Made by a program: the position numbers and the translations under genes. Of a DNA stretch of 64,000 nucleotides, positions 17,519 through 26,984 are shown in pieces. Location of the stretch: assembly GCA_903872155.1 (NCBI GenBank), contig CAIQJP010000087.1:1-64000 (forward strand), written 5' to 3'. Source of the stretch: an uncultured Actinomycetes bacterium. GTDB taxonomy: Bacteria; Actinomycetota; Acidimicrobiia; Acidimicrobiales; Ilumatobacteraceae. The notes beneath the pieces are model-generated. The model was not told the origin of the DNA. It was given only the letters and a program-made list of their open reading frames with translations, and searched no databases. Numbering within the stretch: position 1 is the first letter of the stretch; each line of letters opens with the position of its first letter.

Positions 17519-17851
17519 ATGAGTACCGCTACCGAACATGTAGAACACACCGAAGGCCACGAGGCCGAACACCATGGTTTGTCCGACAAGCAATACATCT
17601 ACGTCGCGTTGATTTTGGCTGCCTTGACGGCGATCGAAGTTTCTACGTATTACATCGACTTCGGTCCATTTTTTATGCCGACTTTGTTCATCTTGATGAC
17701 CGTGAAGTTTGTGACCGTGGTGTCGTACTTCATGCACCTCAAGTTTGACAACAAGCTTTTTACATATCTTTTCTATTCAGGATTGATTTTGGCCATCTGC
17801 GTGTATTGCGGATTTTTAGCTACCTTTAAATTCTTCTTGCAGAAGGGCTGA
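17519..17851 (+). CDS. coxD: Cytochrome c oxidase subunit IV, prokaryotic type
   Basis: A 110-residue protein with three membrane segments and a His/Glu-rich N-terminal tail. The central MTVKFVTVVSYFMHLKFD pattern is characteristic of the small COX4_pro subunit of caa3/bo3 oxidases. GAGGAG lies just upstream of the ATG. It is the fourth structural subunit of the operon. Confidence 0.9.
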   Translation: MSTATEHVEHTEGHEAEHHGLSDKQYIYVALILAALTAIEVSTYYIDFGPFFMPTLFILMTVKFVTVVSYFMHLKFDNKLFTYLFYSGLILAICVYCGFLATFKFFLQKG

Positions 17852-17856
17852 CCACC

Positions 17857-18759
17857 ATGGTCGGGGAGATTGCCGCGAATCCCTGGCGATTTCAACCACA
17901 TGTTGAAGTGTGGTTACTCGTAGTTTTTCTGGTTGCGTCCTACATCTACGTGGTGCGAGTGCTTGGTCCTAAAGCAGTACCAGATGGTGAACCAGTTGTC
18001 ACCCGCCGTCAATTGACCTGTTTCATTGCTGGCATATCAATTTTGTGGCTGGCCACTGATTGGCCGATGCACGATATTGCCGAAGAATATTTATATACGG
18101 TGCACATGGTTCAACATATGTGCCTGACCTATTTCATGCCACCACTTGTCATTCTCGCAACACCCGAATGGTTTGTTCGAACACTGGTCGGTGAAGGGCG
18201 CGCATATCGAGCGCTCCGCTTCATGACATTCCCAGTACTGGCAGGTTTGTTATTCAATGTCGGAATCATGGTGAGCCATATACCTGGTGTCGTTAATGCC
18301 TCAGTATCTAATGGTCCATTGCACTACTTCGTTCACGTAGTTCTGGTTTTAACGTCCATTTTGATGTGGCTTCCAGTGTGTGGTCCATTTAAAGAATTCC
18401 AGATCACGCCGATGGCCAAGATGATTTATCTCTTTTTGAATAGCGTAGTGGCCACCGTTCCTGCTGGTTGGCTGACCTTTGCCGAAGGTGTGGTGTACAA
18501 GCACTACAACATTCCCGTACGCGTGTGGGGTCTCTCGGTGAGTAACGACCAACAGATCGCTGGGGCCATTATGAAATTGGGTGGCTCAACATTTCTGTGG
18601 TCAATTATCGCAGTCATGTATTTCAAACATTTTGTGAAGACATTCCAAAAAGAGAATGAAAATGACTATGCCCATAAAGAAGAAGTATTGACGACAGCTG
18701 ATGTTGAACGGGCATTCCAAGCGTCACCTCCGGTGGAAGAACCGAAATCGCATCAATAG
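17857..18759 (+). CDS. ctaG: Cytochrome c oxidase assembly protein, CtaG (caa3) family
   Basis: A 300-residue protein with about seven membrane segments, needed in related bacteria to assemble active caa3 oxidase and thought to act in copper delivery. The motif TDWPMHDIAEEYLYTVHMVQ (about residues 68-87), rich in His and Met, is diagnostic for caa3_CtaG. HYFVHVVLVLTSILMWLP follows. It lies five bases after coxD and ends the oxidase operon. The C-terminal 40 residues are a charged cytoplasmic tail. Confidence 0.92.
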   Translation: MVGEIAANPWRFQPHVEVWLLVVFLVASYIYVVRVLGPKAVPDGEPVVTRRQLTCFIAGISILWLATDWPMHDIAEEYLYTVHMVQHMCLTYFMPPLVILATPEWFVRTLVGEGRAYRALRFMTFPVLAGLLFNVGIMVSHIPGVVNASVSNGPLHYFVHVVLVLTSILMWLPVCGPFKEFQITPMAKMIYLFLNSVVATVPAGWLTFAEGVVYKHYNIPVRVWGLSVSNDQQIAGAIMKLGGSTFLWSIIAVMYFKHFVKTFQKENENDYAHKEEVLTTADVERAFQASPPVEEPKSHQ

Positions 18760-18797
18760 ATCTGGTGACTAATTGATCTCTTGTGGCGTTTTTGACC

Positions 18798-20030
18798 TCA
18801 GTCACTACCTTCAATATCCGCAATAGAAATCGACACTGTGTGAGGCACGGGCGGTAGTCGTTTTGCGCAGATCCAGGTGATCACCACAAAAATAGTTGAT
18901 CCCCAAAGTGCTGCAACGAGATCGCCCCAGAGATATAACAGTCCCGAAAGTAATGTGCCGACAAATCGGCCAGCAGCGTTGGCGGAATAGTAAAAACCTA
19001 CGTCTAGAGCTACGGAGTCCTCGTCCGAAAATGCCAACACGAGATACGAGTGCAGTGATGAGTTCATCGCGAAGGCAATTCCGAACACAATCAGTCCACC
19101 GACAATTGCCCAGTTAACGGCAATGTCCATTGCGACAAGAATCGCGATCGTTGCAGAGACGAAGCCAAGTATCAATGCCCATTGGCGTGCAGCACCTACT
19201 TCGTCAATACGTTTACCACCGCGGGCGAGCAACTTGGGTGCGGTTGATTGAATGATTCCGTATCCGATAACCCACAAAGCAAGAAAACCACCAACACCTC
19301 GTTCTGACCAACCAAGTTCATCTGACAGAAAGACCGGAAGGGCAACAACAAACCAAATATCGCGTGAACCGAAGAGAAAAAACCGAGCAGCTGACAGCCG
19401 ATTGATGGCCGATGATTTTGAGAGAACCGAACGAAGAGGAGCCTTCTTCTTAGATTTACCAATGTCCTCGTTGAGAAAAATGATGAGGGCAATCACAGTG
19501 ATCGCGAGTGCCGCTGACATTGACCAGAGTGCTCCGTCATAACCGATTCCTGATAAGAGTGCTGCTCCGACAAAAAATCCGACACCCTTGAGTGCGTTTT
19601 TTGAGCCCGTCAAGATTGCAACCAATCGAAAAAGTGAGCCGTCGCCCGCAACAGTTTTTACTGCACTCTTTGAACTCATTTTGGTGAGATCTTTTGCTAC
19701 CCCAGAGAGTGCTTGCATCGCCATAACAAAACAGACCGATAGCCACTTTTGCCAATTGGGAGATTCAAACGTGAGTGCTGCCAGGGCGAAGATCTGAAGC
19801 CCTAGTCCTGCCACAAGAGTGCGATTCAGCCCTCGTCGTGACCCCACCCAACCACCAAGCAAGTTCGTGAGAATTCCCATGAATTCATACGCGAGAAAAA
19901 GAAAGGCGATTGAAACGGGGGAATATCCAAGTTCATTGAAATGCAAAAGCACGAGCATTCGAAGTGCACCATCGGTGATGGTGAAAACCCAATAGCCGGC
20001 GGTGACCAAGATGTAGTTGCGGAGATTCAC
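18798..20030 (-). CDS. arsJ: Organoarsenical efflux MFS permease ArsJ
   Basis: A 410-residue, roughly 12-helix major facilitator protein. ArsJ is known to export 1-arseno-3-phosphoglycerate, the unstable product formed when GAPDH uses arsenate. Assignment rests on the N-terminal pattern [21 protein letters not shown] and [18 protein letters not shown], which fit ArsJ, and on the neighbouring GAPDH and ArsR genes. Its ATG overlaps the stop of the GAPDH gene by four bases. It is the last gene of the ars operon and converges on ctaG. Confidence 0.9.
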   Translation of the reverse strand: MNLRNYILVTAGYWVFTITDGALRMLVLLHFNELGYSPVSIAFLFLAYEFMGILTNLLGGWVGSRRGLNRTLVAGLGLQIFALAALTFESPNWQKWLSVCFVMAMQALSGVAKDLTKMSSKSAVKTVAGDGSLFRLVAILTGSKNALKGVGFFVGAALLSGIGYDGALWSMSAALAITVIALIIFLNEDIGKSKKKAPLRSVLSKSSAINRLSAARFFLFGSRDIWFVVALPVFLSDELGWSERGVGGFLALWVIGYGIIQSTAPKLLARGGKRIDEVGAARQWALILGFVSATIAILVAMDIAVNWAIVGGLIVFGIAFAMNSSLHSYLVLAFSDEDSVALDVGFYYSANAAGRFVGTLLSGLLYLWGDLVAALWGSTIFVVITWICAKRLPPVPHTVSISIADIEGSD

Positions 20031-21049
20031 AAGCGTGTTCCCATTGACTGCGCAACTTTGGCGGCCAACTCAGCCATGCGAAATGCATAACCATATTCAT
20101 TGTCGTACCAGATCAATACTTTGACCATCCGCGAGTCAATGACCATGGTCGAGAGAGCATCTACGATTCCTGAACGCGGGTCATTCACAAAGTCGGCTGA
20201 CACAAGTGGACGAGTTTCGTAGCCAAGAATTCCATGTAAGGGTCCGTTGGATGCTGTCTCAAACAGACCATTAATTTGCTCAACAGTGACATCTTCTTTC
20301 ACAATGAAAACTGCATCTGTGAGCGATGCATTCAAGAGTGGAACTCGAACTGCCAGACCGTTCAACTTGCCGGTCAACTCTGGATAAATCAAAGTGATTG
20401 CGGTAGCCGAGCCTGTTGATGTCGGGATTAGAGACTGAAGTGCCGATCGGGCACGACGCAAGTCATTGTGAGGTGCGTCGACTATGACTTGAGTGTTAGT
20501 GACGTCATGAATCGTGGTGATTGACCCGCGCTCAATACCTACTGATTCATGTAAGACCTTCACTACTGGTGCCAAAGAATTTGTGGTACATGAAGCTGCG
20601 GTCACGAGGTGATGAGTGGAGGGATCGTAGAGATGATCGTTGCAGCCCATCACGATGTTGAGAATTCCAGGACTCTTGACCGGACACGCAACAACGACTT
20701 TCTGTGCACCACGGTCGAAGTGGGGTTGAATGGTTTCTGTTGTCTTGAATTTTCCTGAACACTCAAGAATGACGTCAACGCCTAGTCGGTCCCAATCAAT
20801 TGCGGCAGGTGAATCGTGATCGCTAAATGAAACCCGGTTGCCATCAATGACCAGTGTGTCGCCATCAAGATGTACCGAACCGGGATAACGCCCATGAACG
20901 CTGTCAAATTCAAGAAGATGAGCCGCAGTGATCGGCCCACCTTTGACTTCGTTGATATGCACAAGTTGTAGCGACGGGTGGTCACGTAAGGCGCGCACAA
21001 TAAGACGTCCGATGCGTCCAAAGCCATTGATTCCAATACGTGTGATCAT
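20027..21049 (-). CDS. Type I glyceraldehyde-3-phosphate dehydrogenase, arsenate-resistance type
   Basis: A 340-residue GAPDH with NAD-binding INGFGRIGR at residues 7-15 and catalytic Cys154 in [10 protein letters not shown]. In ars operons this enzyme converts glyceraldehyde-3-phosphate plus arsenate to 1-arseno-3-phosphoglycerate for export by ArsJ. Position between the arsR-arsC fusion and arsJ, with four-base overlaps on both sides, argues for that role rather than central glycolysis. The glycolytic GAPDH would be expected elsewhere beside pgk and tpi. Confidence 0.92.
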   Translation of the reverse strand: MITRIGINGFGRIGRLIVRALRDHPSLQLVHINEVKGGPITAAHLLEFDSVHGRYPGSVHLDGDTLVIDGNRVSFSDHDSPAAIDWDRLGVDVILECSGKFKTTETIQPHFDRGAQKVVVACPVKSPGILNIVMGCNDHLYDPSTHHLVTAASCTTNSLAPVVKVLHESVGIERGSITTIHDVTNTQVIVDAPHNDLRRARSALQSLIPTSTGSATAITLIYPELTGKLNGLAVRVPLLNASLTDAVFIVKEDVTVEQINGLFETASNGPLHGILGYETRPLVSADFVNDPRSGIVDALSTMVIDSRMVKVLIWYDNEYGYAFRMAELAAKVAQSMGTRL

Positions 21050-21732
21050 GACTTGTCTCCGTTTTCTAGAACCGTTGCATTAATGACTTGATTGACACGA
21101 ACTTCGAGTTCGGCAACGACTGCATCAAATGCCTTGGGGTTGCCACTCGGAACTGGATCGGGGATTGACCAGTGCCACCAATCAAGAGGTGCATGGAGTT
21201 CTTCATGGACCAGGTCACAGACAGTCACAACTTGGAAGTTGCGCGGGATTTTTCCGAGGGCCGATGGTGCAATGTCGCGAAGTTCAATTCTGTTGCGCTT
21301 GGCTGCAGAAATCGCTTGCCGATGAATATGTGCTGCCGGTTGAGTTCCTGCAGATTTGGCCGGCTGTCCAGTTCGTGCTTGCCAAATCGCGGCAGCTAAT
21401 TGTGAGCGCGCAGAATTATGGGTACAAAGAAAGAACAATGGTTTCCGCGAGGAAATGCGACGGGGACCGATGACGTGCATACTCGCGGGATCTAGCCGTA
21501 CATAACGTCGTCGCGCATCGCCAGATGAAGTCGATCGAAGAATCAGTCCGATATTTTCCAGAGTGTCAAGGTGGTGAGCGAGCAAGTTTGATGGAAGTTG
21601 CAAACGTGATCCGAGATCACGGGGAGAACGATCGCTGACCGACAGTTCGTCAATGATCGCGAGACGGGCAGGTTCTCCTAAAGCTGAATGAATTGCCGCT
21701 CGTCGTAAGAGTTCTTTGGAGTATCCCGCCAT
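21046..21732 (-). CDS. ArsR-type repressor fused to an arsenate reductase/LMW-phosphatase domain
   Basis: A 228-residue fusion. Residues 8-85 form an ArsR winged helix ([14 protein letters not shown], then [19 protein letters not shown]). Residues 98-225 form a low-molecular-weight phosphatase fold with the CX5R loop Cys103-THNSA-Arg109 ([10 protein letters not shown]) and a C-terminal acid motif WSIPDP. Thioredoxin-coupled ArsC enzymes need three cysteines; here only Cys103 and Cys172 exist, and the third position is replaced. A mycothiol-type mechanism or a sensory rather than catalytic domain is therefore possible. It heads the ars operon. Confidence 0.88.
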   Translation of the reverse strand: MAGYSKELLRRAAIHSALGEPARLAIIDELSVSDRSPRDLGSRLQLPSNLLAHHLDTLENIGLILRSTSSGDARRRYVRLDPASMHVIGPRRISSRKPLFFLCTHNSARSQLAAAIWQARTGQPAKSAGTQPAAHIHRQAISAAKRNRIELRDIAPSALGKIPRNFQVVTVCDLVHEELHAPLDWWHWSIPDPVPSGNPKAFDAVVAELEVRVNQVINATVLENGDKS

Positions 21733-21741
21733 AGAGATTAG

Positions 21742-21755
21742 TCAATCACGGTTGA
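21742..21755 (-). promoter_or_regulatory. Candidate ArsR operator
   Basis: The inverted repeat TCAA-N6-TTGA begins ten bases upstream of the arsR-arsC start and resembles ArsR-family half-sites. A second palindrome, TCAAGGCTTGA, lies at 21772-21782. Both would lie over the promoter of the ars operon, fitting autorepression released by arsenite. This is inference from symmetry and position. Confidence 0.4.
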
Positions 21756-21820
21756 GTGAATTTTCTGGACCTCAAGGCTTGAACTTTAAGTGAATTAATG
21801 CTGAGCTGAAGAGGTGATGC

Positions 21821-22558
21821 TTATTCCCAGCGGAATGTCGAGGCCGCAAGCAGGGGAGTGATGACTGCCCAAATACCTAAAACGATCCATGATGTTCCTG
21901 GACGTTCAGCCTGCCCAACCAGTGCGTCGCGTAGAACATCCGCAAGTGCGCCAGAAGGAAGACATTTGGCTACTGCCGCTACGGGCGCCGGCAGTTTGTC
22001 GAATGGCACGACCATTCCACCAAGTAATAGAAGCAGTAGATACAAGCCGTTCTGCGCAGCAAGATTGACCTCGGCTCGTAAACGTCCAGCTATGAAAAGA
22101 CCAAGGCCAGCAAACGCGATACTTCCAGTTGCGACTGCGCCAATAGCAAGCAACCACTGGGCGTTGTCTGAATTCCAATCAAGTAGCAATGCCACCGGAA
22201 TCAAAATGACGAGTTGCACAATCTGCATCAACAAAACTGTGACGATCTTGGCGGCCAGCCACCGTGGGCGACCAAGTGGTGTCACGCCAAGGCGTTTCAA
22301 AACTTTGTAACTACGCTCAAAGCCAGTTCCAATGCCCAGACTGACCATTGAACTACTCATAATCGCCAAAGCAATAATGCCTGGAGTCAAGAAATCCATG
22401 TGATCGTCAAAGCCAGTGGGCAACACATCGGTGGTTCCGAAGAACACCAGCAACATCACAGGGATGATGAGGGTTAACAGGAGTTGTTCGCCGTTACGCG
22501 CCAGAATCTGTAACTCGGCACGTAGTTGTGCCCGAAATGGACTTGAGGAAACTTTCAT
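21821..22558 (-). CDS. ABC-2 type transporter permease
   Basis: A 245-residue permease with about six membrane segments. The segment LLLTLIIPVMLLVFFGT near residue 28 and the later LLLGGMVVPFDKLP are typical of drug or antibiotic ABC-2 exporters. It begins four bases inside the end of the ATPase gene at 22555, so both form one transporter. The substrate cannot be told from sequence. Confidence 0.88.
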   Translation of the reverse strand: MKVSSSPFRAQLRAELQILARNGEQLLLTLIIPVMLLVFFGTTDVLPTGFDDHMDFLTPGIIALAIMSSSMVSLGIGTGFERSYKVLKRLGVTPLGRPRWLAAKIVTVLLMQIVQLVILIPVALLLDWNSDNAQWLLAIGAVATGSIAFAGLGLFIAGRLRAEVNLAAQNGLYLLLLLLGGMVVPFDKLPAPVAAVAKCLPSGALADVLRDALVGQAERPGTSWIVLGIWAVITPLLAASTFRWE

Positions 22559-23538
22559 GATTCTCCTCCGGTCAACTTCTTAAAGACGTCTTCAAGACTG
22601 GCCATGCCAGTGCGCAGTTCAACCACATCAATGCCACGTTCAGATAGCCAGACAGCAAGCGCAGCGATGAGTCCTTGTGGTGCATCTTCAATGCTGTAAT
22701 CGCACGGTGCGTCTTCAATGAGCCAACCTGCGAGATTGTCGGGCATATCGTCAAGAATGAGTGGGCGCACGGTCCGGAGGCGAACGGTACGTCGAGCCTT
22801 GCGAACATCATCAAGAGTTCCTTCAACTAAGACTTTGCCTTTGTCAAAAATGACGACTCGATCGCAAATCTTTTCAGCCTCATCAAGTTCGTGGGTCGCC
22901 AAAATGACAGTGACTCCTTGGTCGGCGAGGCGACGGATGATGTCACGAATGGTCGAGCGACCGTTGACGTCGACACCACTGGTGGGCTCGTCCAGAAAGA
23001 TGATTCGGGGCTGTGAAGCGAGCGCCAAGGCGAGGGACAGGCGCTGCTTTTCACCACCCGATAGGCGACGCCACGAAGTCTTTTGCCTCTCGGTTAGGCC
23101 GACCAGATCAATGAGTTCTTGGGGGTTGGCGTATTGGGTTTTGCCACTGCCGTACAACCCGCAGTATTGCCGAACGACATCGATCGGGCGAGCACTCGGG
23201 TAAATGCCGCCCTCTTGAAGCATGACGCCCATTTCGTTCGCCAAAGCTCGGTGGTCTTTGGTGGGGTCGAGTCCAAGAACCCTGACATGGCCCGATGATG
23301 CTCGCCGAAGGCCTTCGCATACCTCAATCGTGCTGGTTTTCCCAGCGCCATTTGGACCGAGAACAGCAGTGACCTGTCCCGCGTGGGCCGAAAATGAGAC
23401 AGCGTCAACAGCGACCAGGTCGCCGTACCGCACCGAGAGATGATCGACCACCAAAGTGGGTTCGTCGCGGTTGATTCGAGAGAACGACGGGACGTCTACA
23501 GACACACCTTTGACTTTAGTCGTAGGGGCGGGCAACAC
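22555..23538 (-). CDS. ABC transporter ATP-binding protein (DrrA-like)
   Basis: A 327-residue ATPase with Walker A GPNGAGKT, signature LSGGEKQ, Walker B IIFLDEP and a switch His (ATHELDEAE). A C-terminal ~85-residue extension is typical of the DrrA/natA class that partners ABC-2 permeases. The start is GTG at 23538, or another GTG eleven codons later. It is divergent from serS with only about 24 bases between starts. Probably an exporter; substrate unknown. Confidence 0.92.
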   Translation of the reverse strand: MLPAPTTKVKGVSVDVPSFSRINRDEPTLVVDHLSVRYGDLVAVDAVSFSAHAGQVTAVLGPNGAGKTSTIEVCEGLRRASSGHVRVLGLDPTKDHRALANEMGVMLQEGGIYPSARPIDVVRQYCGLYGSGKTQYANPQELIDLVGLTERQKTSWRRLSGGEKQRLSLALALASQPRIIFLDEPTSGVDVNGRSTIRDIIRRLADQGVTVILATHELDEAEKICDRVVIFDKGKVLVEGTLDDVRKARRTVRLRTVRPLILDDMPDNLAGWLIEDAPCDYSIEDAPQGLIAALAVWLSERGIDVVELRTGMASLEDVFKKLTGGES

Positions 23539-23562
23539 TCGTCGGGATAACCTGAGGATTCT

Positions 23563-24858
23563 GTGATTGATGTCCGTTTACTTCGCAATGATCCGCATGT
23601 GGTGAAGGCTGCTCTCGCTCGACGGGGTAAGCCAGAACTGCTCGTCCAACTTGATACTGCCATCAGTCTTGACGAACAGGTTCGAGATATCACAGCCCGT
23701 CGTGACACGATTCGTGCTCGGGTGAACGAACTATCAAAGTTGGTCGGCACCGCTCGTCGCAATGGTGACAACGATGAAGCAGAAAAACTCCAAGCCGAAA
23801 GTCGTTCACTTGGTGACGATGAAAAGTCGTTGGCCGAATCGTTTGAAACTGCGCAAAGTCAATTGCGTGATGTCATGTTGCGTCTACCAAACTTGCCGCA
23901 CCCAGATGCCCCCGATGGCGCAAGCGATCACGACAATCCATTAGTGATTGGCCCAAATCAAATGCCGGCAAGTTTCACCGAGCATCAGCGAATGCCTCAT
24001 TGGGAAATCGCTGATGAACTTGGCATTCTTGATAACGAACGTGCCGTGAAATTAAGTGGCGCAATGTTCACCATGCAACGCGGCCCTGGCGCGATGTTGT
24101 CGCGAGCCCTCTGTCAGTACGCGCTTGACATGAACGCTGATGCGTTTGAAGAAATTCGTCCGCCATCTTTGGTCACAACTGCAACTCTCACGGCAACCGG
24201 ACAACTCCCAAAGTTTGCCGAAGACGCGTATGCCATCGAACGTGATGACTTGTGGTGTATTCCAACTGCTGAGGCGCCTTTAACTTCGATGTACGCCGGT
24301 GAAGTGTTGGATGAGACACAGTTACCACTTCGACTGATGGCGTATTCATCGTGTTATCGCCGCGAAGCTGGTTCGGCCGGTCGTGATACGCGCGGAATGT
24401 TGCGAGCTCACGAATTTGACAAGGTCGAAATTTTTGCTCTGAGCACACCTGAAACTGCTGACGAGTTGTTGATTGAATTGCGTGATCGTGCCGAGCGATT
24501 GATTGCTGGTTTGGGATTGCCATACCGCATCATTGAAATTTGCACCGGTGACATGGGCCAAAGTCATCACCGTAGTTTTGATATTGAGGTCTATGCACCT
24601 GGTTGCGATAACTGGCTCGAAGTATCTTCGGTGTCGTGGTTCAGTGATTATCAAGGTCGGCGTGCTGACATTCGCTATCGCAAAGCCGGCGAAAAAGGCA
24701 CACATATCGCCAACACACTCAACGGTTCGGCACTCGCCGTTCCTCGTGTATGGGCGGCAATCATGGAGAACTTCCGTCAAGCTGATGGCAGTGTGGTCAT
24801 TCCAGATGTTCTTCGTCCATATATGCGCGGGCTAGAACGAATTAGTCCGAAAAGCTGA
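23563..24858 (+). CDS. serS: Seryl-tRNA synthetase
   Basis: It charges tRNA-Ser. At 431 residues it is a normal class II enzyme: an N-terminal antiparallel coiled-coil arm (about 30-110), motif 2 in SCYRREAGSAGRDTRGMLRAHEFDKVE and motif 3 as LNGSALAVPRVWAAIMEN. The start is GTG with GAGG five bases upstream. It is followed five bases later by pdxH. Confidence 0.97.
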   Translation: MIDVRLLRNDPHVVKAALARRGKPELLVQLDTAISLDEQVRDITARRDTIRARVNELSKLVGTARRNGDNDEAEKLQAESRSLGDDEKSLAESFETAQSQLRDVMLRLPNLPHPDAPDGASDHDNPLVIGPNQMPASFTEHQRMPHWEIADELGILDNERAVKLSGAMFTMQRGPGAMLSRALCQYALDMNADAFEEIRPPSLVTTATLTATGQLPKFAEDAYAIERDDLWCIPTAEAPLTSMYAGEVLDETQLPLRLMAYSSCYRREAGSAGRDTRGMLRAHEFDKVEIFALSTPETADELLIELRDRAERLIAGLGLPYRIIEICTGDMGQSHHRSFDIEVYAPGCDNWLEVSSVSWFSDYQGRRADIRYRKAGEKGTHIANTLNGSALAVPRVWAAIMENFRQADGSVVIPDVLRPYMRGLERISPKS

Positions 24859-24863
24859 TTTCG

Positions 24864-25505
24864 ATGAACCTGCGTGATCGTCGTATCCAATACGAAACCG
24901 CAGGATTAGATCTTGGTGATCTTGATGAGTCACCGATTCAACAATGGCATGCGTGGTACATCGAAGCAGCAGAGGCCGAACTACCTGAACCAAACGCCAT
25001 GGCTATCAGCACAATTGATGCCGAAGGTATGCCGGACTCGCGCATTGTTTTAGTTCGTGGCCTTGATGATGATGGTCTCACTTTTTTTGGGAATTACAAC
25101 AGTGCAAAGGGTCAACAACTCGACGCCAACCCCGTAGCGAGTGCAGTATTCCCTTGGATTGGTTTGCATCGACAAGTGCGAGTACGTGGCACTGTTGAAA
25201 TGTTGCCGCGTCACGAAAGCGACGCCTATTTTGCGTCTCGCCCACGTGACAGCCAATTAGGTGCTTGGGCTTCTCCGCAAAGTGAAGTTATTAATGGTCG
25301 CGAAGTGCTCAACGAGCGTCATGCTGAGTTCGCTGAGAAATTTGCTGGCAAAGAAGTACTACGCCCACCGCATTGGGGTGGTTGGTTGCTCGTGCCTGAA
25401 GTTTTTGAATTTTGGCAGGGGCGCCCGAATCGTTTGCACGATCGTTTTCGTTATCGACGTGATGATGCAACCCAAGATTGGGTCATTGAACGCTTAGCTC
25501 CGTAA
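24864..25505 (+). CDS. pdxH: Pyridoxamine 5'-phosphate oxidase
   Basis: An FMN enzyme that oxidises PNP/PMP to pyridoxal phosphate. The 213-residue sequence has FMN-binding motifs SRIVLVRGLDDDGLTFFGNY and WIGLHRQVRVRGTVE, and the C-terminal signature FWQGRPNRLHDRFRYRR is complete. Linkage to serS has no obvious functional meaning. It ends next to the convergent gene at 25506. Confidence 0.96.
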   Translation: MNLRDRRIQYETAGLDLGDLDESPIQQWHAWYIEAAEAELPEPNAMAISTIDAEGMPDSRIVLVRGLDDDGLTFFGNYNSAKGQQLDANPVASAVFPWIGLHRQVRVRGTVEMLPRHESDAYFASRPRDSQLGAWASPQSEVINGREVLNERHAEFAEKFAGKEVLRPPHWGGWLLVPEVFEFWQGRPNRLHDRFRYRRDDATQDWVIERLAP

Positions 25506-26126
25506 TCACGTCGTGTGCCACGTAGTGACTGCACTAACTAATCCGTTGATGAGGGATTCGGTATGTGGCGGTAAGGCTGGTCCTTCCCAATCCCAAAACA
25601 GGGGAGTCGTGCCGCGGACGCGAGGCGGTAATTCGATTTGCACGCCCGTGCCTGGAGGCAAATTGACGGGATTGCGTGGATGCAAACCTCGAAGTTCTTT
25701 AGGAATCTCATCAATGTCGGTGATGACTTTGTATGCCGGTAAATGCGTACGTAAATGTGACCCGACGTGTTGAGCGAAATTTCGATGTTGGCCGCCCAAC
25801 AACAACGACGAGTAGTAACCCTGACGACCAAATCCATGAATCGTGATCACGGTGTGGACGTGTTCAATGAACCTTGTGAGTCGCGTTGAAGATTCGGGTG
25901 AAACTTCAATAGATGGAATGTGGCGTTCCATGCCCTTGGGTTGATGGACGCCGTAATAACTCGTGCCACTTCGTTCGGCAGCCTGCATAGCGATGATTTC
26001 GGTCATTTCTTCGAGACCTCCGCCGTGATACGCCATAAAGCCGATGCGTTGTTGGGGTGGAAGTTCATGGCCACGCAAGGTAACGACTTCTTCAACCTCT
26101 GGATGCTCAATCAGTTCCTTAAACAT
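25506..26126 (-). CDS. Poly-gamma-glutamate hydrolase-like zinc peptidase (DUF867 type)
   Basis: A 206-residue protein fitting the family of phage-type poly-gamma-glutamate hydrolases: FMAYHGGGLEEMTEIIAMQAA near residues 30-50 supplies a His and Glu of the zinc site, HTVITIHGFG near residue 90 another His, and LLLGGQHRNFAQHVGSHLR follows. No signal peptide is seen, so it may act in the cytoplasm or on phage material. It lies six bases behind ccdA in the same direction, probably in one transcript. The actual substrate is not known. Confidence 0.75.
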   Translation of the reverse strand: MFKELIEHPEVEEVVTLRGHELPPQQRIGFMAYHGGGLEEMTEIIAMQAAERSGTSYYGVHQPKGMERHIPSIEVSPESSTRLTRFIEHVHTVITIHGFGRQGYYSSLLLGGQHRNFAQHVGSHLRTHLPAYKVITDIDEIPKELRGLHPRNPVNLPPGTGVQIELPPRVRGTTPLFWDWEGPALPPHTESLINGLVSAVTTWHTT

Positions 26127-26132
26127 CGGCGA

Positions 26133-26984
26133 TCACGAGTTTTGTGTCACTTCACGTCGTCGAGATACAACGGTATAGGTGAGGGCAAGGCTGACAATGA
26201 CCGCAAAGATAATGGCGAGGACGAGACGGTTGTCGTCAATGTATTGAGCGATTCGTTCTTGCCAATTCAACACACGACCTGTGAGATTGTCATCGTATTT
26301 ATTGCGAATGTCATTGAACCAATACCAAGTGAGATAGAGCCCCGAGAGAATCATGACGATCGCTGAAGCGACTTCAACATATTTCATTCCAGTTCGAAGT
26401 GACTTCAGAAGTCCACCTTGAGCCAATGCAAGCGTGACTGTCAAGGTAGTGATGAGCAATGACATCGCGACACCATATAGAACAACAGCGATGATTCCTT
26501 GGAAGAAACCATCGGTGTCAATTGTGCCTAGAACTGTTGCTGAGAATGGTCCAAGAGTGCAACCGATTGAGGCAATCGCGTACGCCACACCAAAGACATA
26601 CATTGACACAACAGTTTGATCTCGTTTGCCGGTTTCAAGTTTGGGTGTTGAAAATGGGAGTCGATAACCGAACAACATGGCAATACCCAAAATGACTAGT
26701 GCGATGCCAATCAGAAGCGCAACATACTTGGCGTTCTGATTTAACCAATCGGTGAACAGACGACTGATACCACCAACGATCATGAAGACAGTCATGAATC
26801 CAGTTGAAAGCGCCGCACTCACCAAGAGCGCGCGACGAACGGTGGCACGTTGAGTACCAGGTCGGCCACTTACTCCGAGAAAGTACATGAGATAGGTCGG
26901 AAGTAAAACAAACCCGCAAGGATTGACAGCCGCCAGCAATCCACTACCGAAGCTCAGCCAGAGACGATCGGAGCTGGCAATCAC
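26133..26984 (-). CDS. ccdA: CcdA/DsbD-type cytochrome c biogenesis membrane protein
   Basis: It carries reducing equivalents across the membrane to extracytoplasmic thiol proteins. The 283-residue sequence has the two diagnostic Cys helices, AAVNPCGFVLLPTYLMY near residue 20 and ASIGCTLGPFSATVLG near 140, and about seven membrane segments including a C-terminal anchor. It starts with GTG overlapping the stop of the TlpA-like gene (GTGA), and the two form a thiol-redox pair. This could serve heme attachment to coxB cytochrome c and CuA maturation. Confidence 0.9.
   Translation of the reverse strand: MIASSDRLWLSFGSGLLAAVNPCGFVLLPTYLMYFLGVSGRPGTQRATVRRALLVSAALSTGFMTVFMIVGGISRLFTDWLNQNAKYVALLIGIALVILGIAMLFGYRLPFSTPKLETGKRDQTVVSMYVFGVAYAIASIGCTLGPFSATVLGTIDTDGFFQGIIAVVLYGVAMSLLITTLTVTLALAQGGLLKSLRTGMKYVEVASAIVMILSGLYLTWYWFNDIRNKYDDNLTGRVLNWQERIAQYIDDNRLVLAIIFAVIVSLALTYTVVSRRREVTQNS

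Noticed and set aside
18798-21732. Mobile genomic island carrying the ars genes
   Set aside because: No tRNA target, integrase, direct repeats or marked composition change was seen at the borders.
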